DNA from: Natronomonas sp.
GTDB taxonomy: Archaea; Halobacteriota; Halobacteria; Halobacteriales; Haloarculaceae
Assembly (NCBI GenBank): GCA_007135435.1
Contig: SLIW01000398.1
Location: forward strand, 1 to 14,533
DNA length: 14,533 nucleotides
Reading direction: 5' to 3'
Shown: in pieces, positions 6,806 through 14,176 of the stretch
How the letters are laid out: each line of letters starts with the position of its first letter
Numbering within the stretch: position 1 is the stretch's first letter
Position numbers and translations under genes: made by a program
Notes under the pieces: generated by a model
Databases searched by the model: none
Told to the model about the DNA's origin: nothing
The model's input: the letters and a program-made list of their open reading frames with translations, nothing else

Positions 6806-7358
6806 TCTCGGCGTTTCTCCAGCCGGACCGTCGACCGAACCGAGCCCGGACTCGCGACCGCCCTGGACGGCCCCTAGGGGTATCACCGGGCGTCTAGCCC
6901 GAAACGAACGGTGCTCTTCATGACGAATCATCACTTCTCCGGAGCAGGACGGCGCAGTTGCTGTCGAGGGACGGAGGATCGGTCGAGGTGTTCATTCGCG
7001 GTTAGGGCAGCCGGGTCCCGTTGACCCTCGGCCAGCGTCTCCGTTCACTTCAAGATCACCGTGCGAGAACGTTCAACATCCCCGTGTGAGTCCGTGCACC
7101 ATCCCCGTGTGAGTCCGTGCACCATCCCCGTGTGAGTCGGTGTAACGTCGAGCGATTCGAGGACGGAAACCACTTCTCCAGGAGAGAATCCTATTGAACA
7201 CCGACGTCCCTCGACACCCCCGGGATGTCGCTGCGTTAGCGTCATCCCTACTCTCCGGGCGATCGGCAGATACCGTCTCCTCACGCACGGCTTCGAGTTT
7301 CATGGTCGGATCTCGAAACGACCTGCCCACCCCCGCCCTTACTCGACTAGACGGTGCC
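6806..7358. other. gene-poor stretch downstream of tRNA-Glu
   Basis: No convincing protein gene: the small minus-strand frames here run through tandem repeats and resemble nothing known. Contents seen: a 10-bp palindrome CCCCTAGGGG (6871-6880), a small hairpin CGGGC-GTCTA-GCCCG (6887-6901) that may follow the tRNA, and the 23-bp array at 7052-7143. Composition is less GC-rich than in the flanking genes. Confidence 0.5.
7052..7143. repeat. 23-bp tandem array, three good units plus one degenerate
   Basis: Units at 7075-7097, 7098-7120 and 7121-7143 share ACCATCCCCGTGTGAGTCCG with one to three changes; 7052-7074 is a degenerate fourth copy (ATC, CCGTG, GAG and CGT blocks kept in register). There are no spacers. 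The period is not a multiple of three, so it is unlikely to be coding. Confidence 0.9.
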
Positions 7359-7400
7359 TAACGAAGCGTCGTGTCTGTGTATAACCAAGCGTCGTGTCTG
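7359..7400. repeat. 19-bp direct repeat with 23-bp offset
   Basis: TAACGAAGCGTCGTGTCTG at 7359-7377 recurs at 7382-7400 with one mismatch. The offset is again 23 bp. A TATA-like GTATAA lies between the copies. Confidence 0.9.
7379..7384 (+). promoter_or_regulatory. possible TATA box of the DUF354-wecB transcript
   Basis: GTATAA between the two copies of the 19-bp repeat. It is the best TATA-like element upstream of the DUF354 gene; none lies close to the ATG at 7880. If used, the transcript would carry a leader of about 470 nt or an N-terminal extension of the protein. Confidence 0.3.
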
Positions 7401-7879
7401 CAAAAAACGGAGCGGACTCTATGGACGAGTCGAACGCGATGATGCGTACCTCCGTCGAACCTGTATACGTGACCGAGGACGGTTCGACCATTGCGACCCC
7501 GAGCGACGTACCCAACCATCTCACCCGGGCGAATGCGGGGGTTCGGATACGGGGGAACCCGGTGGTGGCCGACGCGATGGTTCCGGTCGGGCGGTCGGGA
7601 GGTGTGGAACCACTCCGGATCGAGACCGACGGGGGGATCGATCGTCGAAGCCCGGACCGCTCCGAGTCACCAGGAACCGCATCGAGGGTGCCGTGTTCCG
7701 ATCGTCGGCGATCGAGCAGATCGGGCACGGTGGGGTCCGTCCAAGGGCGAGGAGGATCGCAACTGGATGTCGAATCGGCGGTCTCTGGGGACGTCGAGAC
7801 CGACGTCACCGATGAGTACCGCGTCGAACCACTGCGAGACGAGAGCTCCACGGGACGGACAGCGGCTGGACGGAGACGC
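7394..7879 (+). other. open in-frame stretch upstream of DUF354; coding status doubtful
   Basis: This 162-codon stretch is open and in frame with the DUF354 gene (GTG at 7394, ATGs at 7421, 7439 and 7442), so on paper it would be an N-terminal extension. Against this, third positions are much less G/C-biased than in neighbouring genes, the predicted peptide is rich in Arg, Ser and Gly with no fold recognised, and the opposite strand is open over most of it too. It could be a long leader, a decayed gene or a genuine but poorly conserved extension. Confidence 0.4.
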
Positions 7880-8926
7880 ATGAAGGTACTATTCGATATC
7901 AACCATCCGGCCCACGTTCACCTGTTCAAGCACGCGATCGCCGAACTCGAAGCCGCAGGTCACGACACCTTCGTGCTCTCGAGGGACAAGGAGATCACCA
8001 CCACCCTCCTCGACCGCTACGAGATCGATCACACGCCGTTGTCGGCGATGGGTACGAGGAAGTTCTCGCTCATCACCGAGTGGTTGAAGCGTGAGTTTCG
8101 AACCATCAGAATCGCTCGGTCGTACGATCCGGACGTGATCCTGAGTGTCGCGAGTCCCCCGGCCGCCCACGCCGCTCGGATCGTCGGCTGTCCGAAGATC
8201 GTGTTCAACGACAGTGAACCGGCCCACCTGGCGTCGAAGCTGACCCACCCGTTCACCGACCGGGTCTGTACGCCGGCGAACTTCGGTGTGGATATCGGCG
8301 AGAACCAGGTCCGATACGACGGCTACCACGAACTCGCGTACCTCCACCCCGATCGGTTCGAGCCCGACCCCGACTCGATCCGGGAGCACGGCGTGGAGCC
8401 GGACGATCGGTATTCGGTGGTCCGCTTCGTCTCGTGGGGGGCCCACCACGACGTCGGTCACAACGGGCTCTCCCCGGGGGCAAAACGACGGCTCGTCTCC
8501 CTCCTCGCGGAGCACGGCGACGTGTACATCACCAGCGAGAGTCCACTCCCCGAGGAGTTCGAATCGTACCGGCTCCCGATCCCACCCGAACGGATCCACG
8601 ACCTGCTCTACTACGCGGACCTGTACGCCGGTGACTCACAGACCATGGCGACCGAGGCGGCGATCCTCGGGACGCCCGCCGTCCGGTTCAACTCGTTCGC
8701 GGGGGAGAGCGACATGGGCAACTTCCTCGAGCTGGAAGCGGAGTACGGGCTGGTCTACTCGCGCTCGGACGAGACCGAGGCGATGGAGCTCATCCGCGAA
8801 CTGCTCGCCGATCCGACCACCAAGGAGCGGTGGCAGGAGAAACGCGAGCGGCTCATCGACGACAAGATCGACGTGACGGAGTACATACTCGAGCAGATCT
8901 ACGAGCTGGGTGGGACAGCCACATGA
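7880..8926 (+). CDS. DUF354 family protein, GT-B-fold glycosyltransferase-like
   Basis: A 348-aa protein of the DUF354 family, which has a GT-B fold related to UDP-GlcNAc 2-epimerases and MurG-like glycosyltransferases; the reaction is not established. Seen: the N-terminal family signature MKVLFDINHPAHVHLFKHAI, with the DINHPAHVH block in the first strand-loop, a central SWGAHHDVGHNGLS block (about residues 189-202), and the C-terminal nucleotide-site-like DLYAGDSQTMATEAAILGTP. There is no signal peptide or membrane segment. The start at 7880 is the family N-terminus although the frame is open upstream. The stop overlaps the wecB start (ATGA), so the two are co-transcribed and probably act in one sugar-nucleotide or glycan pathway. 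Confidence 0.9.
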   Translation: MKVLFDINHPAHVHLFKHAIAELEAAGHDTFVLSRDKEITTTLLDRYEIDHTPLSAMGTRKFSLITEWLKREFRTIRIARSYDPDVILSVASPPAAHAARIVGCPKIVFNDSEPAHLASKLTHPFTDRVCTPANFGVDIGENQVRYDGYHELAYLHPDRFEPDPDSIREHGVEPDDRYSVVRFVSWGAHHDVGHNGLSPGAKRRLVSLLAEHGDVYITSESPLPEEFESYRLPIPPERIHDLLYYADLYAGDSQTMATEAAILGTPAVRFNSFAGESDMGNFLELEAEYGLVYSRSDETEAMELIRELLADPTTKERWQEKRERLIDDKIDVTEYILEQIYELGGTAT

Positions 8927-10017
8927 ACGTCGTCTCGATCGTCGGCGCGAGACCGCAATTCGTCAAAGCGTTCGCCGTCTCCCGCGAACTGCGAGTCGAC
9001 CACGAGGAGGTCCTCCTCCACACCGGCCAACACTACGACGAAGAACTCTCGGACGTCTTCTTCGACGAGCTCGGGATCCCCGAACCCGACAGCAACCTCG
9101 GCGTCGGCTCCGGGACCCACGGTCGGCAGACCGCGGCGATGATCGAGGGGATCGAGGAGGTCGTCGAATCCGCGGGCCCCGACGTCGTCTTGCTCTACGG
9201 CGATACGAACTCGACACTCGCCGGCGCGATCGCCGCCTCGAAGATGGATCCACAGGTGGCCCACGTCGAAGCGGGCCTCCGGAGCTACAACCGCGACATG
9301 CCCGAGGAGATCAACCGCGTGCTGACCGACCACGCGTCGGACCTGCTGTTCGCACCGAGTGACTCCGCGGCGGAGACGCTCGCCCTGGAGGGGATCACCG
9401 AGGGCGTCCACGTCCCCGGCGACGTGATGTACGACGCCATCCTGTGGGCCCGCGACGTCGCCGTCGGGCGGTCTGACGTCCTCGACCGACTGGGACTCGC
9501 CGAGGGCGAGTTCGTCCTCGCGACGGTCCACCGGGCGGGCAATACCGACGATCCCGACCGACTCGAGGCGATCGTCGAGGGGCTGTCGGACGCACCGCTC
9601 CCGGTCGTCCTCCCGATCCACCCTCGCACGAAGCACCGCCTCGAGGAGTTCGACCTCTGGGAACGGGCCACGTCGGCGCTCACGATCATCGATCCCGTCG
9701 GCTACCTGGACTTCGTCCGGCTGCTCGACGCCGCCGAACGGGTCGCGACCGACTCGGGAGGGGTCCAGAAGGAGGCCTTCTTCCTCGATACGCGCTGTGT
9801 GACGATGCGCGAGGAGACGGAGTGGGTAGAGACCGTCGAATGCGGGTGGAACGTGCTGGTGGGGGCGGATCGAGCGGCGATCGGCGAGGAACTCTCGACG
9901 ACCCAGGACGTTGGGCAGAAGCCGACCCCCTACGGGGACGGGACTGCAGCTGAGGAGATCGTGAAGATACTTTCCGAGCGAGTAGCTGAAACGTCGCTGA
10001 GCCTGTCAGACGATTAA
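8923..10017 (+). CDS. wecB: UDP-N-acetylglucosamine 2-epimerase (non-hydrolysing)
   Basis: Interconverts UDP-GlcNAc and UDP-ManNAc, the first step toward ManNAc or ManNAcA units of surface glycans. The 364-aa protein has family length. Seen: N-terminal GARPQFVK (residues 8-15), HTGQHYD (33-39), GDTNST (93-98, containing the Asp corresponding to the catalytic Asp of bacterial WecB), HVEAGLRS (114-121), MPEEINR (126-132), His203 in VHRAGN, and C-terminal TDSGGVQKEAFFL followed by REETEW, which together form the UDP site. ATG start overlaps the DUF354 stop by 4 bp. A UDP-ManNAc dehydrogenase (WecC) is often adjacent but is not present here. The gene converges on pssD. Confidence 0.95.
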   Translation: MNVVSIVGARPQFVKAFAVSRELRVDHEEVLLHTGQHYDEELSDVFFDELGIPEPDSNLGVGSGTHGRQTAAMIEGIEEVVESAGPDVVLLYGDTNSTLAGAIAASKMDPQVAHVEAGLRSYNRDMPEEINRVLTDHASDLLFAPSDSAAETLALEGITEGVHVPGDVMYDAILWARDVAVGRSDVLDRLGLAEGEFVLATVHRAGNTDDPDRLEAIVEGLSDAPLPVVLPIHPRTKHRLEEFDLWERATSALTIIDPVGYLDFVRLLDAAERVATDSGGVQKEAFFLDTRCVTMREETEWVETVECGWNVLVGADRAAIGEELSTTQDVGQKPTPYGDGTAAEEIVKILSERVAETSLSLSDD

Positions 10018-10100
10018 CATAGGTGGTCTGAAGTTAGCGCTTCGGGTACCCCTCGCGTATTCTCGAGAGCAAGATCACGCAGGATGAGACGAGCACCACA

Positions 10101-10146
10101 GTACGAGTGACTCACTCGAGCACGACGGTACGAGTGACTCACTCGA
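10101..10146. repeat. duplicated palindrome at the wecB-pssD convergent junction
   Basis: GTACGAGTGACTCACTCGA occurs perfectly twice, at 10101-10119 and 10128-10146 (27-bp period). Each copy contains the perfect inverted repeat CGAGTGA-C-TCACTCG (10104-10118 and 10131-10145). The right copy covers the pssD stop codon, so the last codon and stop of pssD are duplicated downstream. Two hairpins in tandem between convergent genes could act in termination or RNA processing. Confidence 0.9.
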
Positions 10147-10786
10147 CGATGAGCGTCTCGCCAGCACGGACCCGCTGACCCCGCTCGACGCGGACGTCCC
10201 CGAGGTCGTACCCTCCCGGGAGGAGGACGTCGGCGCGGGAGCCGAACGAGATGTGGCCGATCCGGTCGCCGCGTTCGAGGGCGTCGCCCGGCTCGACGTA
10301 CGGGTGGATGCGCCGGGCGACGGCGCCGGCGATCAGGGACACCTCGAAGTCGCCGCAGTCGAGGGTGACGCGCTCGTTCCGGTCGGAGTCCTTGGAGAAC
10401 GCGGGGAGGTGCCGGCCGGGGGTGTGCTCGACGTCCGCGACCGTACACGGCGCGGGCGCGCGGTTGACGTGGACGTCGGTGACGTTCATGAAGACGCCCA
10501 CGCGGACGCGGTCACCCTCTTCGCGGACGACCGAGACGCGACCGTCGGCCGGGGCGACGAACCCGGTCGACGGCGTCGACCGGGCGGGATCGCGGTGGAA
10601 CCACAGGATCCCGACCCCGGCGAGCGCACAGGCGACGGCCACGGGTACGGAGAGGACGAGCGCCGGCAGGGCGAGCGCCAGAGGCACGGCGGCGTACCGC
10701 CAGGCGCCCGGCGCGACTGCGAACGGGATGGCTCCGTACACGCCTCGGGTGTCACGGTGCGACGACAAGTCGGTTGCGCTCCCCAC
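10139..10786 (-). CDS. pssD: archaetidylserine/phosphatidylserine decarboxylase (PssD type)
   Basis: Pyruvoyl-dependent decarboxylase converting archaetidylserine to archaetidylethanolamine; in haloarchaea this enzyme is linked to the archaeosortase (ArtA) C-terminal lipid-anchoring system. The 215-aa protein is of the short type. Seen: a hydrophobic stretch at about residues 31-63 (one or two membrane segments), APADG (79-83), NVTDVHVNRAP (101-111), and the processing site FGSR with Ser183, predicted to be cleaved to form the pyruvoyl group. GTG at 10786 is the first possible start after an in-frame stop; a shorter GTG start at 10741 is possible, since the conserved part begins at about residue 24. 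No clear TATA box is close to either. The synthase pssA and artA are not in the window. Confidence 0.9.
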   Translation of the reverse strand: MGSATDLSSHRDTRGVYGAIPFAVAPGAWRYAAVPLALALPALVLSVPVAVACALAGVGILWFHRDPARSTPSTGFVAPADGRVSVVREEGDRVRVGVFMNVTDVHVNRAPAPCTVADVEHTPGRHLPAFSKDSDRNERVTLDCGDFEVSLIAGAVARRIHPYVEPGDALERGDRIGHISFGSRADVLLPGGYDLGDVRVERGQRVRAGETLIVE

Positions 10787-10935
10787 GTGCCCGTCCGACC
10801 GTCCAGCCGTGGATCGATCCTCCGGCCGTCGACCCCTCCGCTACCCCTTTCCTCCGGTACCCCCACGTCCCTGGTCCGTTCGATGGTGGACGAGTCGTAG
10901 ACCGAACGCTCGTCCACTGGCGGAGCTAGATACAC

Positions 10936-10945
10936 GTGATATCAC
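10936..10945. promoter_or_regulatory. 10-bp perfect palindrome upstream of the Hsp20 promoter
   Basis: GTGATATCAC, self-complementary, lies 9 bp before the TATA box of the Hsp20 gene. It is placed for an activator or a regulator acting next to the B-recognition element. The A/T-rich stretch here might also serve the divergent pssD gene. Confidence 0.5.
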
Positions 10946-10954
10946 ATATTATTG

Positions 10955-10963
10955 TATATTTAT
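10955..10963 (+). promoter_or_regulatory. TATA box of the Hsp20 gene
   Basis: TATATTTAT, in the most A/T-rich stretch of the window, centred about 35 nt upstream of the ATG at 10994. This predicts a short leader of roughly 8-10 nt. Confidence 0.75.
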
Positions 10964-10993
10964 CTCCTCTCACGTCGTAATATAGAGTCGATC

Positions 10994-11434
10994 ATGATGC
11001 GGATGACTCCGTTCGACGAGATGGATCGCCTGTTCGAGCAGATGCGACGGTCGATGCTGAACGCCGGCTTCGACGTCGCCGCGAGCGTCGGGCTCGGGGC
11101 GACGAACCTCCACCTGGAGGCGGAGGACGACGCGTTCGTCGTCCGCGTCGATCTCCCGGGATTCGACCGGGACGAGATCGACCTCCGGTTCGACGAGGAC
11201 GACGGGGAGTTGACGATCGCCGCCGAGCACGTCACCGAGAGCGGCGGTGAGCAGGTCGTGAGCGCCCGCAGCCGGCGCGTCCACGATCGCGTCCGGATCC
11301 CCGGGACCGTCCTGGTCGACGAGATCGAGGCGTCCTACCGCAACGGTGTCCTGGAGGTCCGCCTCCCCACGGAGGAGACCACCGAGGACGCGGACGAGGA
11401 CGACGAGGGCAGACACCGGATCGACATCGAGTGA
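10994..11434 (+). CDS. Hsp20 (alpha-crystallin family) small heat shock protein
   Basis: ATP-independent holdase chaperone forming oligomers that bind unfolding proteins. The 146-aa protein starts with an amphipathic N-terminal region (MTPFDEMDRLFEQMRRSM), then an alpha-crystallin domain at about residues 36-125 with VRVDLPGFDRDEIDL and the diagnostic end motif YRNGVLEVRLP, and an acidic tail (EDADEDDEG). Start options are the ATGs at 10994, 10997 and 11003; the TATA box suits the first with a short leader, but 11003 cannot be excluded. It is transcribed alone, divergent from pssD, with a palindrome upstream of its TATA box suggesting regulated expression. Two T-tracts about 90 nt downstream may end the transcript. 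Confidence 0.93.
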   Translation: MMRMTPFDEMDRLFEQMRRSMLNAGFDVAASVGLGATNLHLEAEDDAFVVRVDLPGFDRDEIDLRFDEDDGELTIAAEHVTESGGEQVVSARSRRVHDRVRIPGTVLVDEIEASYRNGVLEVRLPTEETTEDADEDDEGRHRIDIE

Positions 11435-11760
11435 TCCCGGCCGGCGGTGATTCAGGCCGCCGATCGAACCCTCGCCCCGGCGAACTATATGGCGCAGAAT
11501 CGTCGCCGACGGTTACAAGAGAATTTTCCCAGAGTAATTTTCCCCAACATCGTGCCTGCTGTCACTGCTTGGCGTGCTGTGTCAATCGATCCCTGACGTG
11601 CCCTCTTGAATCCGCTAACTTGCCCTCTCTGATCCGTCACCCCTCACTATCGAACGTCTGAGTTCTCGATCGATCCCTTCTGTGAGCTCAATCGATCCCT
11701 ATCGAATCGGACAGGAGACCCTACAAATCCGACCCACGGATGTGCGTATCCGATGCTGGT
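11435..11760. other. intergenic stretch between Hsp20 and the acyl-CoA ligase repeats
   Basis: No convincing gene. It is richer in A/T than the flanking genes, with a TATA-like ACTATATGG at about 11485, T-tracts at 11524-11541, and three scattered copies of ATCGATCCCT (near 11587, 11673 and 11692). A 76-codon frame starting at 11431 has a Cys- and Ser-rich product without coding-type third positions and is not called. Confidence 0.5.
11522..11545 (+). terminator. possible T-tract terminator after Hsp20
   Basis: AATTTTCCC occurs twice within 24 bp, giving two TTTT tracts about 90-107 nt after the Hsp20 stop. Archaeal termination relies on T-tracts, and few others occur in this GC-rich window; no stable hairpin precedes them. 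Confidence 0.35.
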
Positions 11761-11848
11761 CGATCGAACCGACCGAACCCGTCGATCGAACCGACCGAAC
11801 CCATCGATCGAACGAAGCGAGCCCGTCAATCGAACGGAGCGAGCCCGT
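11761..11848. repeat. 22-bp tandem array, four units upstream of the acyl-CoA ligase gene
   Basis: Four contiguous 22-bp units at 11761, 11783, 11805 and 11827, of the form CGATCGAACC...GAACCCGT. Units 1 and 2 differ at one position; units 3 and 4 share a variant second half (AGCGAGCCCGT). The array ends 36 bp before the TATA box. There are no spacers. Confidence 0.93.
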
Positions 11849-11864
11849 ATCTCCCCAGGACCAC

Positions 11865-11874
11865 CGGTATACCG
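11865..11874. promoter_or_regulatory. 10-bp perfect palindrome upstream of the acyl-CoA ligase promoter
   Basis: CGGTATACCG, self-complementary, ends 9 bp before the TATA box. This is the same length and spacing as the palindrome at the Hsp20 promoter, though the sequence differs. Confidence 0.5.
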
Positions 11875-11883
11875 AGGCCCTGC

Positions 11884-11891
11884 TTTAATAT
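11884..11891 (+). promoter_or_regulatory. TATA box of the acyl-CoA ligase gene
   Basis: TTTAATAT, centred about 34 nt upstream of the ATG at 11922, predicting a leader of fewer than 10 nt. Confidence 0.75.
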
Positions 11892-11921
11892 GGACGCGCC
11901 ACGACCGACCGATCAGAGCGC

Positions 11922-13883
11922 ATGTCGAGCCACACCCAGAAACCCACCTGGCTCCAGGCCGAGGTGGAGTACGAGGACGAGGTGGTCGGTGAGAACACGA
12001 TCCCGAGACTGATCGAGGAGAGCGCTACCCGCCACGCCAACCGCGAGGCCCAGTGGTACAAGGGCGGGATCTACGACCGTTCCTTATCTCCGGAGGTCGT
12101 GCCGGCGGCGCCCGACGGGGAGTACGCCACGCTGACGTACGCCGAACTGCAGGACATCGTCCACAACCTCGCGGCCGGGTTCAGGGACCTCGGCGTCGAG
12201 GCGGACACCAGGGTCGGCATCTACGCCGACACGCGGATGGAGTGGGCCCAGGCAGACCTCGGGATCCTGGCGGCCGGGGGCGTCGTCACCACCGTGTACA
12301 CCGAGTCGTCCACCGAGCAGGTGCAGTACCTCCTCGACGACCCGGGCGCGAGCGGCGTCGTCGTCGAGAACGCCGACCTGCTCGAGCGCGTGCTGGCGGT
12401 CGAGGACGAACTGGACCTCTCGTTCGTGGTCGTCATGGACGAGCACGACGGGTACGCCGACCGCGACGACGTCCACACCCTCGCAGAGGTCTACCGTCGC
12501 GGCGAGGAGACCTTCGACGCCGAGGCCTACGAGTCGTGGCTCGACGAGCGGGCGCTCTCGGACCTCGCGTCGCTCATCTACACCTCCGGGACGACGGGCA
12601 AGCCGAAGGGGGTCGAGCTGACCCACGGCAACTTCCGGGCGAACATCAACGGCCTCCGGAAGCGGGTCGGGCCGCGGCCGGACAAGGACCCCGAGATGCC
12701 CGTGGTCGACGAGAACACCCGGTCGCTGTCCTTCCTCCCGCTGGCGCACGTCTTCGAGCGGCTCGTCGGTCACTTCACCATGCTGGGCTCCGGGGCGACG
12801 GTGGCCTACGCCGAGTCGACCGACACCGTCGCCGAGGACATCGCCGTGGTCCAGCCGAACACCGCCGCATCGGTGCCGCGCGTCTACGAGCGGATCTACG
12901 ACAACCTCCGCTCCGAGGCGCCCGACGCGGTCTTCGGCCGGGCGGTCGGCACCGCCCGGGATTGGTCGACGACCGACGACCCCGGTATCGGGCTGCGGCT
13001 CCGCTACAAGCTCTTCGACGCGCTGGTCTTCTCGAAGGTTCGCGAGAAGATGGGCGGGAACATCGACTTCTTCATCAGCGGCGGCGGGAGCCTCTCGAAG
13101 CGGCTCGCCCAGCTCTTCGACGGGATGGGCATCCCCATCCTCGAGGGCTACGGCCTGACAGAGACCGCCCCGGTCGTCTCCGCGAACCCCCTCGAGGACA
13201 GTCGCGCCGGGACGCTCGGCCCGCCGCTGTCGAACGTCGAGGTTCGGCTCGACGACGCGGTCGTCTCGGAGGACCAGCGGGCGGACGCCCAGGGACCGAT
13301 CGGCGAGCTCCACGTACGCGGGCCCAACGTGACCGAGGGCTACTGGAACCGACCGGACGCGACGGCGGAGGCGTTCACCGACGATGGGTGGTTCCGGACC
13401 GGCGACATCATCGAGGAGAGCGACGACGGCTACCTGATCTTCCACGACCGGCTGAAGAACATCCTGGTGCTGGACACCGGCAAGAACGTCGCGCCGGAAC
13501 CGATCGAGGGCGAGTTCGCGACCTCCGGCCGCATCGACCAGGCGATGGTGATCGGCGACGGCCAGCCGTTCGTCGCCGCGCTGTTCGTCCCCAACCTGGA
13601 GACGGTCCGCGAGTGGGCCGACGACGAGGGCATCGACCTCCCGGAGGATCCCGAGGCACTGATCGCGGACGGGCGGGTCCGCGAGTTCATCGGCGAGGAG
13701 GTCGCCCGGGTCAACGAGTCGCTCTCGACGTCGGAGCAGATCAAGGAGTTCCGACTCGTCCCGATCGAGTGGACGCCAGCCAACGACCTCCTGACGCCGT
13801 CGATGAAGATCAAGCGCCGGAACGTCCTCGGGGAGTACGAGGAGCAGGTCCGGGACATCTACGGCGACGACGACGACGAGTGA
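11922..13883 (+). CDS. long-chain fatty acid-CoA ligase (AMP-forming)
   Basis: Activates fatty acids with ATP to acyl-AMP and then acyl-CoA. The 653-aa protein is of the larger long-chain ligase type. Seen: P-loop-like YTSGTTGKPKG (residues 220-230), the LPLAHVFER block typical of long-chain ligases, GYGLTETAP (409-417), the ribose-binding/hinge region WFRTGDI followed by DRLKNILVLDTGKN, and the C-terminal lysines of PSMKIKRRNV (626-635), one of which should be the catalytic lysine. It ends in an acidic tail GDDDDE. The ATG is supported by a TATA box with short leader. It is a single-gene unit; no beta-oxidation genes are adjacent, so the substrate is not narrowed by context. Confidence 0.95.
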   Translation: MSSHTQKPTWLQAEVEYEDEVVGENTIPRLIEESATRHANREAQWYKGGIYDRSLSPEVVPAAPDGEYATLTYAELQDIVHNLAAGFRDLGVEADTRVGIYADTRMEWAQADLGILAAGGVVTTVYTESSTEQVQYLLDDPGASGVVVENADLLERVLAVEDELDLSFVVVMDEHDGYADRDDVHTLAEVYRRGEETFDAEAYESWLDERALSDLASLIYTSGTTGKPKGVELTHGNFRANINGLRKRVGPRPDKDPEMPVVDENTRSLSFLPLAHVFERLVGHFTMLGSGATVAYAESTDTVAEDIAVVQPNTAASVPRVYERIYDNLRSEAPDAVFGRAVGTARDWSTTDDPGIGLRLRYKLFDALVFSKVREKMGGNIDFFISGGGSLSKRLAQLFDGMGIPILEGYGLTETAPVVSANPLEDSRAGTLGPPLSNVEVRLDDAVVSEDQRADAQGPIGELHVRGPNVTEGYWNRPDATAEAFTDDGWFRTGDIIEESDDGYLIFHDRLKNILVLDTGKNVAPEPIEGEFATSGRIDQAMVIGDGQPFVAALFVPNLETVREWADDEGIDLPEDPEALIADGRVREFIGEEVARVNESLSTSEQIKEFRLVPIEWTPANDLLTPSMKIKRRNVLGEYEEQVRDIYGDDDDE

Positions 13884-14026
13884 CGTCGCGCTACGAACCG
13901 GTGGCCGAGGTCGGTGCGGCGAGCCGGTGTCCTGGGGTCGCACCCGGGAACGAGTAGCCGGCGGCCTCCACCCGGGTTCCGCGGACCGACACTTTCTATA
14001 TCGTCCCAGCCCACGGTCGTGGTAGA
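13884..14026. other. intergenic region after the acyl-CoA ligase
   Basis: GC-rich, with two CACCCGGG motifs (near 13936 and 13968) but no gene. It ends in a TATA-like element for the downstream small frame. Confidence 0.4.
13996..14002 (+). promoter_or_regulatory. TATA-like element upstream of the cysteine-rich small frame
   Basis: CTATATC in TTTCTATATCG, centred about 28 nt upstream of the ATG at 14027. The spacing matches the leaderless promoters of other genes in this window. Confidence 0.55.
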
Positions 14027-14176
14027 ATGACACACGGCCACCCCGGCACGTCGGCCAGCCGACGTCGGGAGCGTGCCTCCGCTCCCGGTCGAGGAGCCGC
14101 CGCGTCCGCCGTGTGTCGTTGTCCCTGTCCCTGTTCCTGTTGTGGCCGTCGCCGCTGCTGCCGCTGTGACGGCTAG
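14027..14176 (+). CDS. possible cysteine-rich small protein (49 aa), tentative
   Basis: No family recognised. The predicted product has an Arg-, Ala- and Ser-rich first 29 residues (two His near the start, no Cys), followed by a 20-residue tail with nine Cys arranged CRCPCPCSCC, GRRR, CCRC, DG. Such density suggests metal binding or disulfide cross-linking, or a leader-plus-core peptide, but this is inference. In favour: a TATA-like element at leaderless spacing and a clean ATG-to-TAG frame in a gap lacking other genes. Against: seven of nine Cys codons are TGT rather than the GC-preferred TGC, and the Cys run coincides with TGTCCC-like simple repeats, so it may be an accident of low complexity. 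The stop lies inside a hairpin. Confidence 0.35.
   Translation: MTHGHPGTSASRRRERASAPGRGAAASAVCRCPCPCSCCGRRRCCRCDG

Noticed and set aside
11431..11661. 76-codon frame downstream of Hsp20
   Set aside because: It overlaps the Hsp20 stop, has no haloarchaeal codon bias, and contains the T-tracts; its Cys cluster (CCHCLACC) is probably chance.
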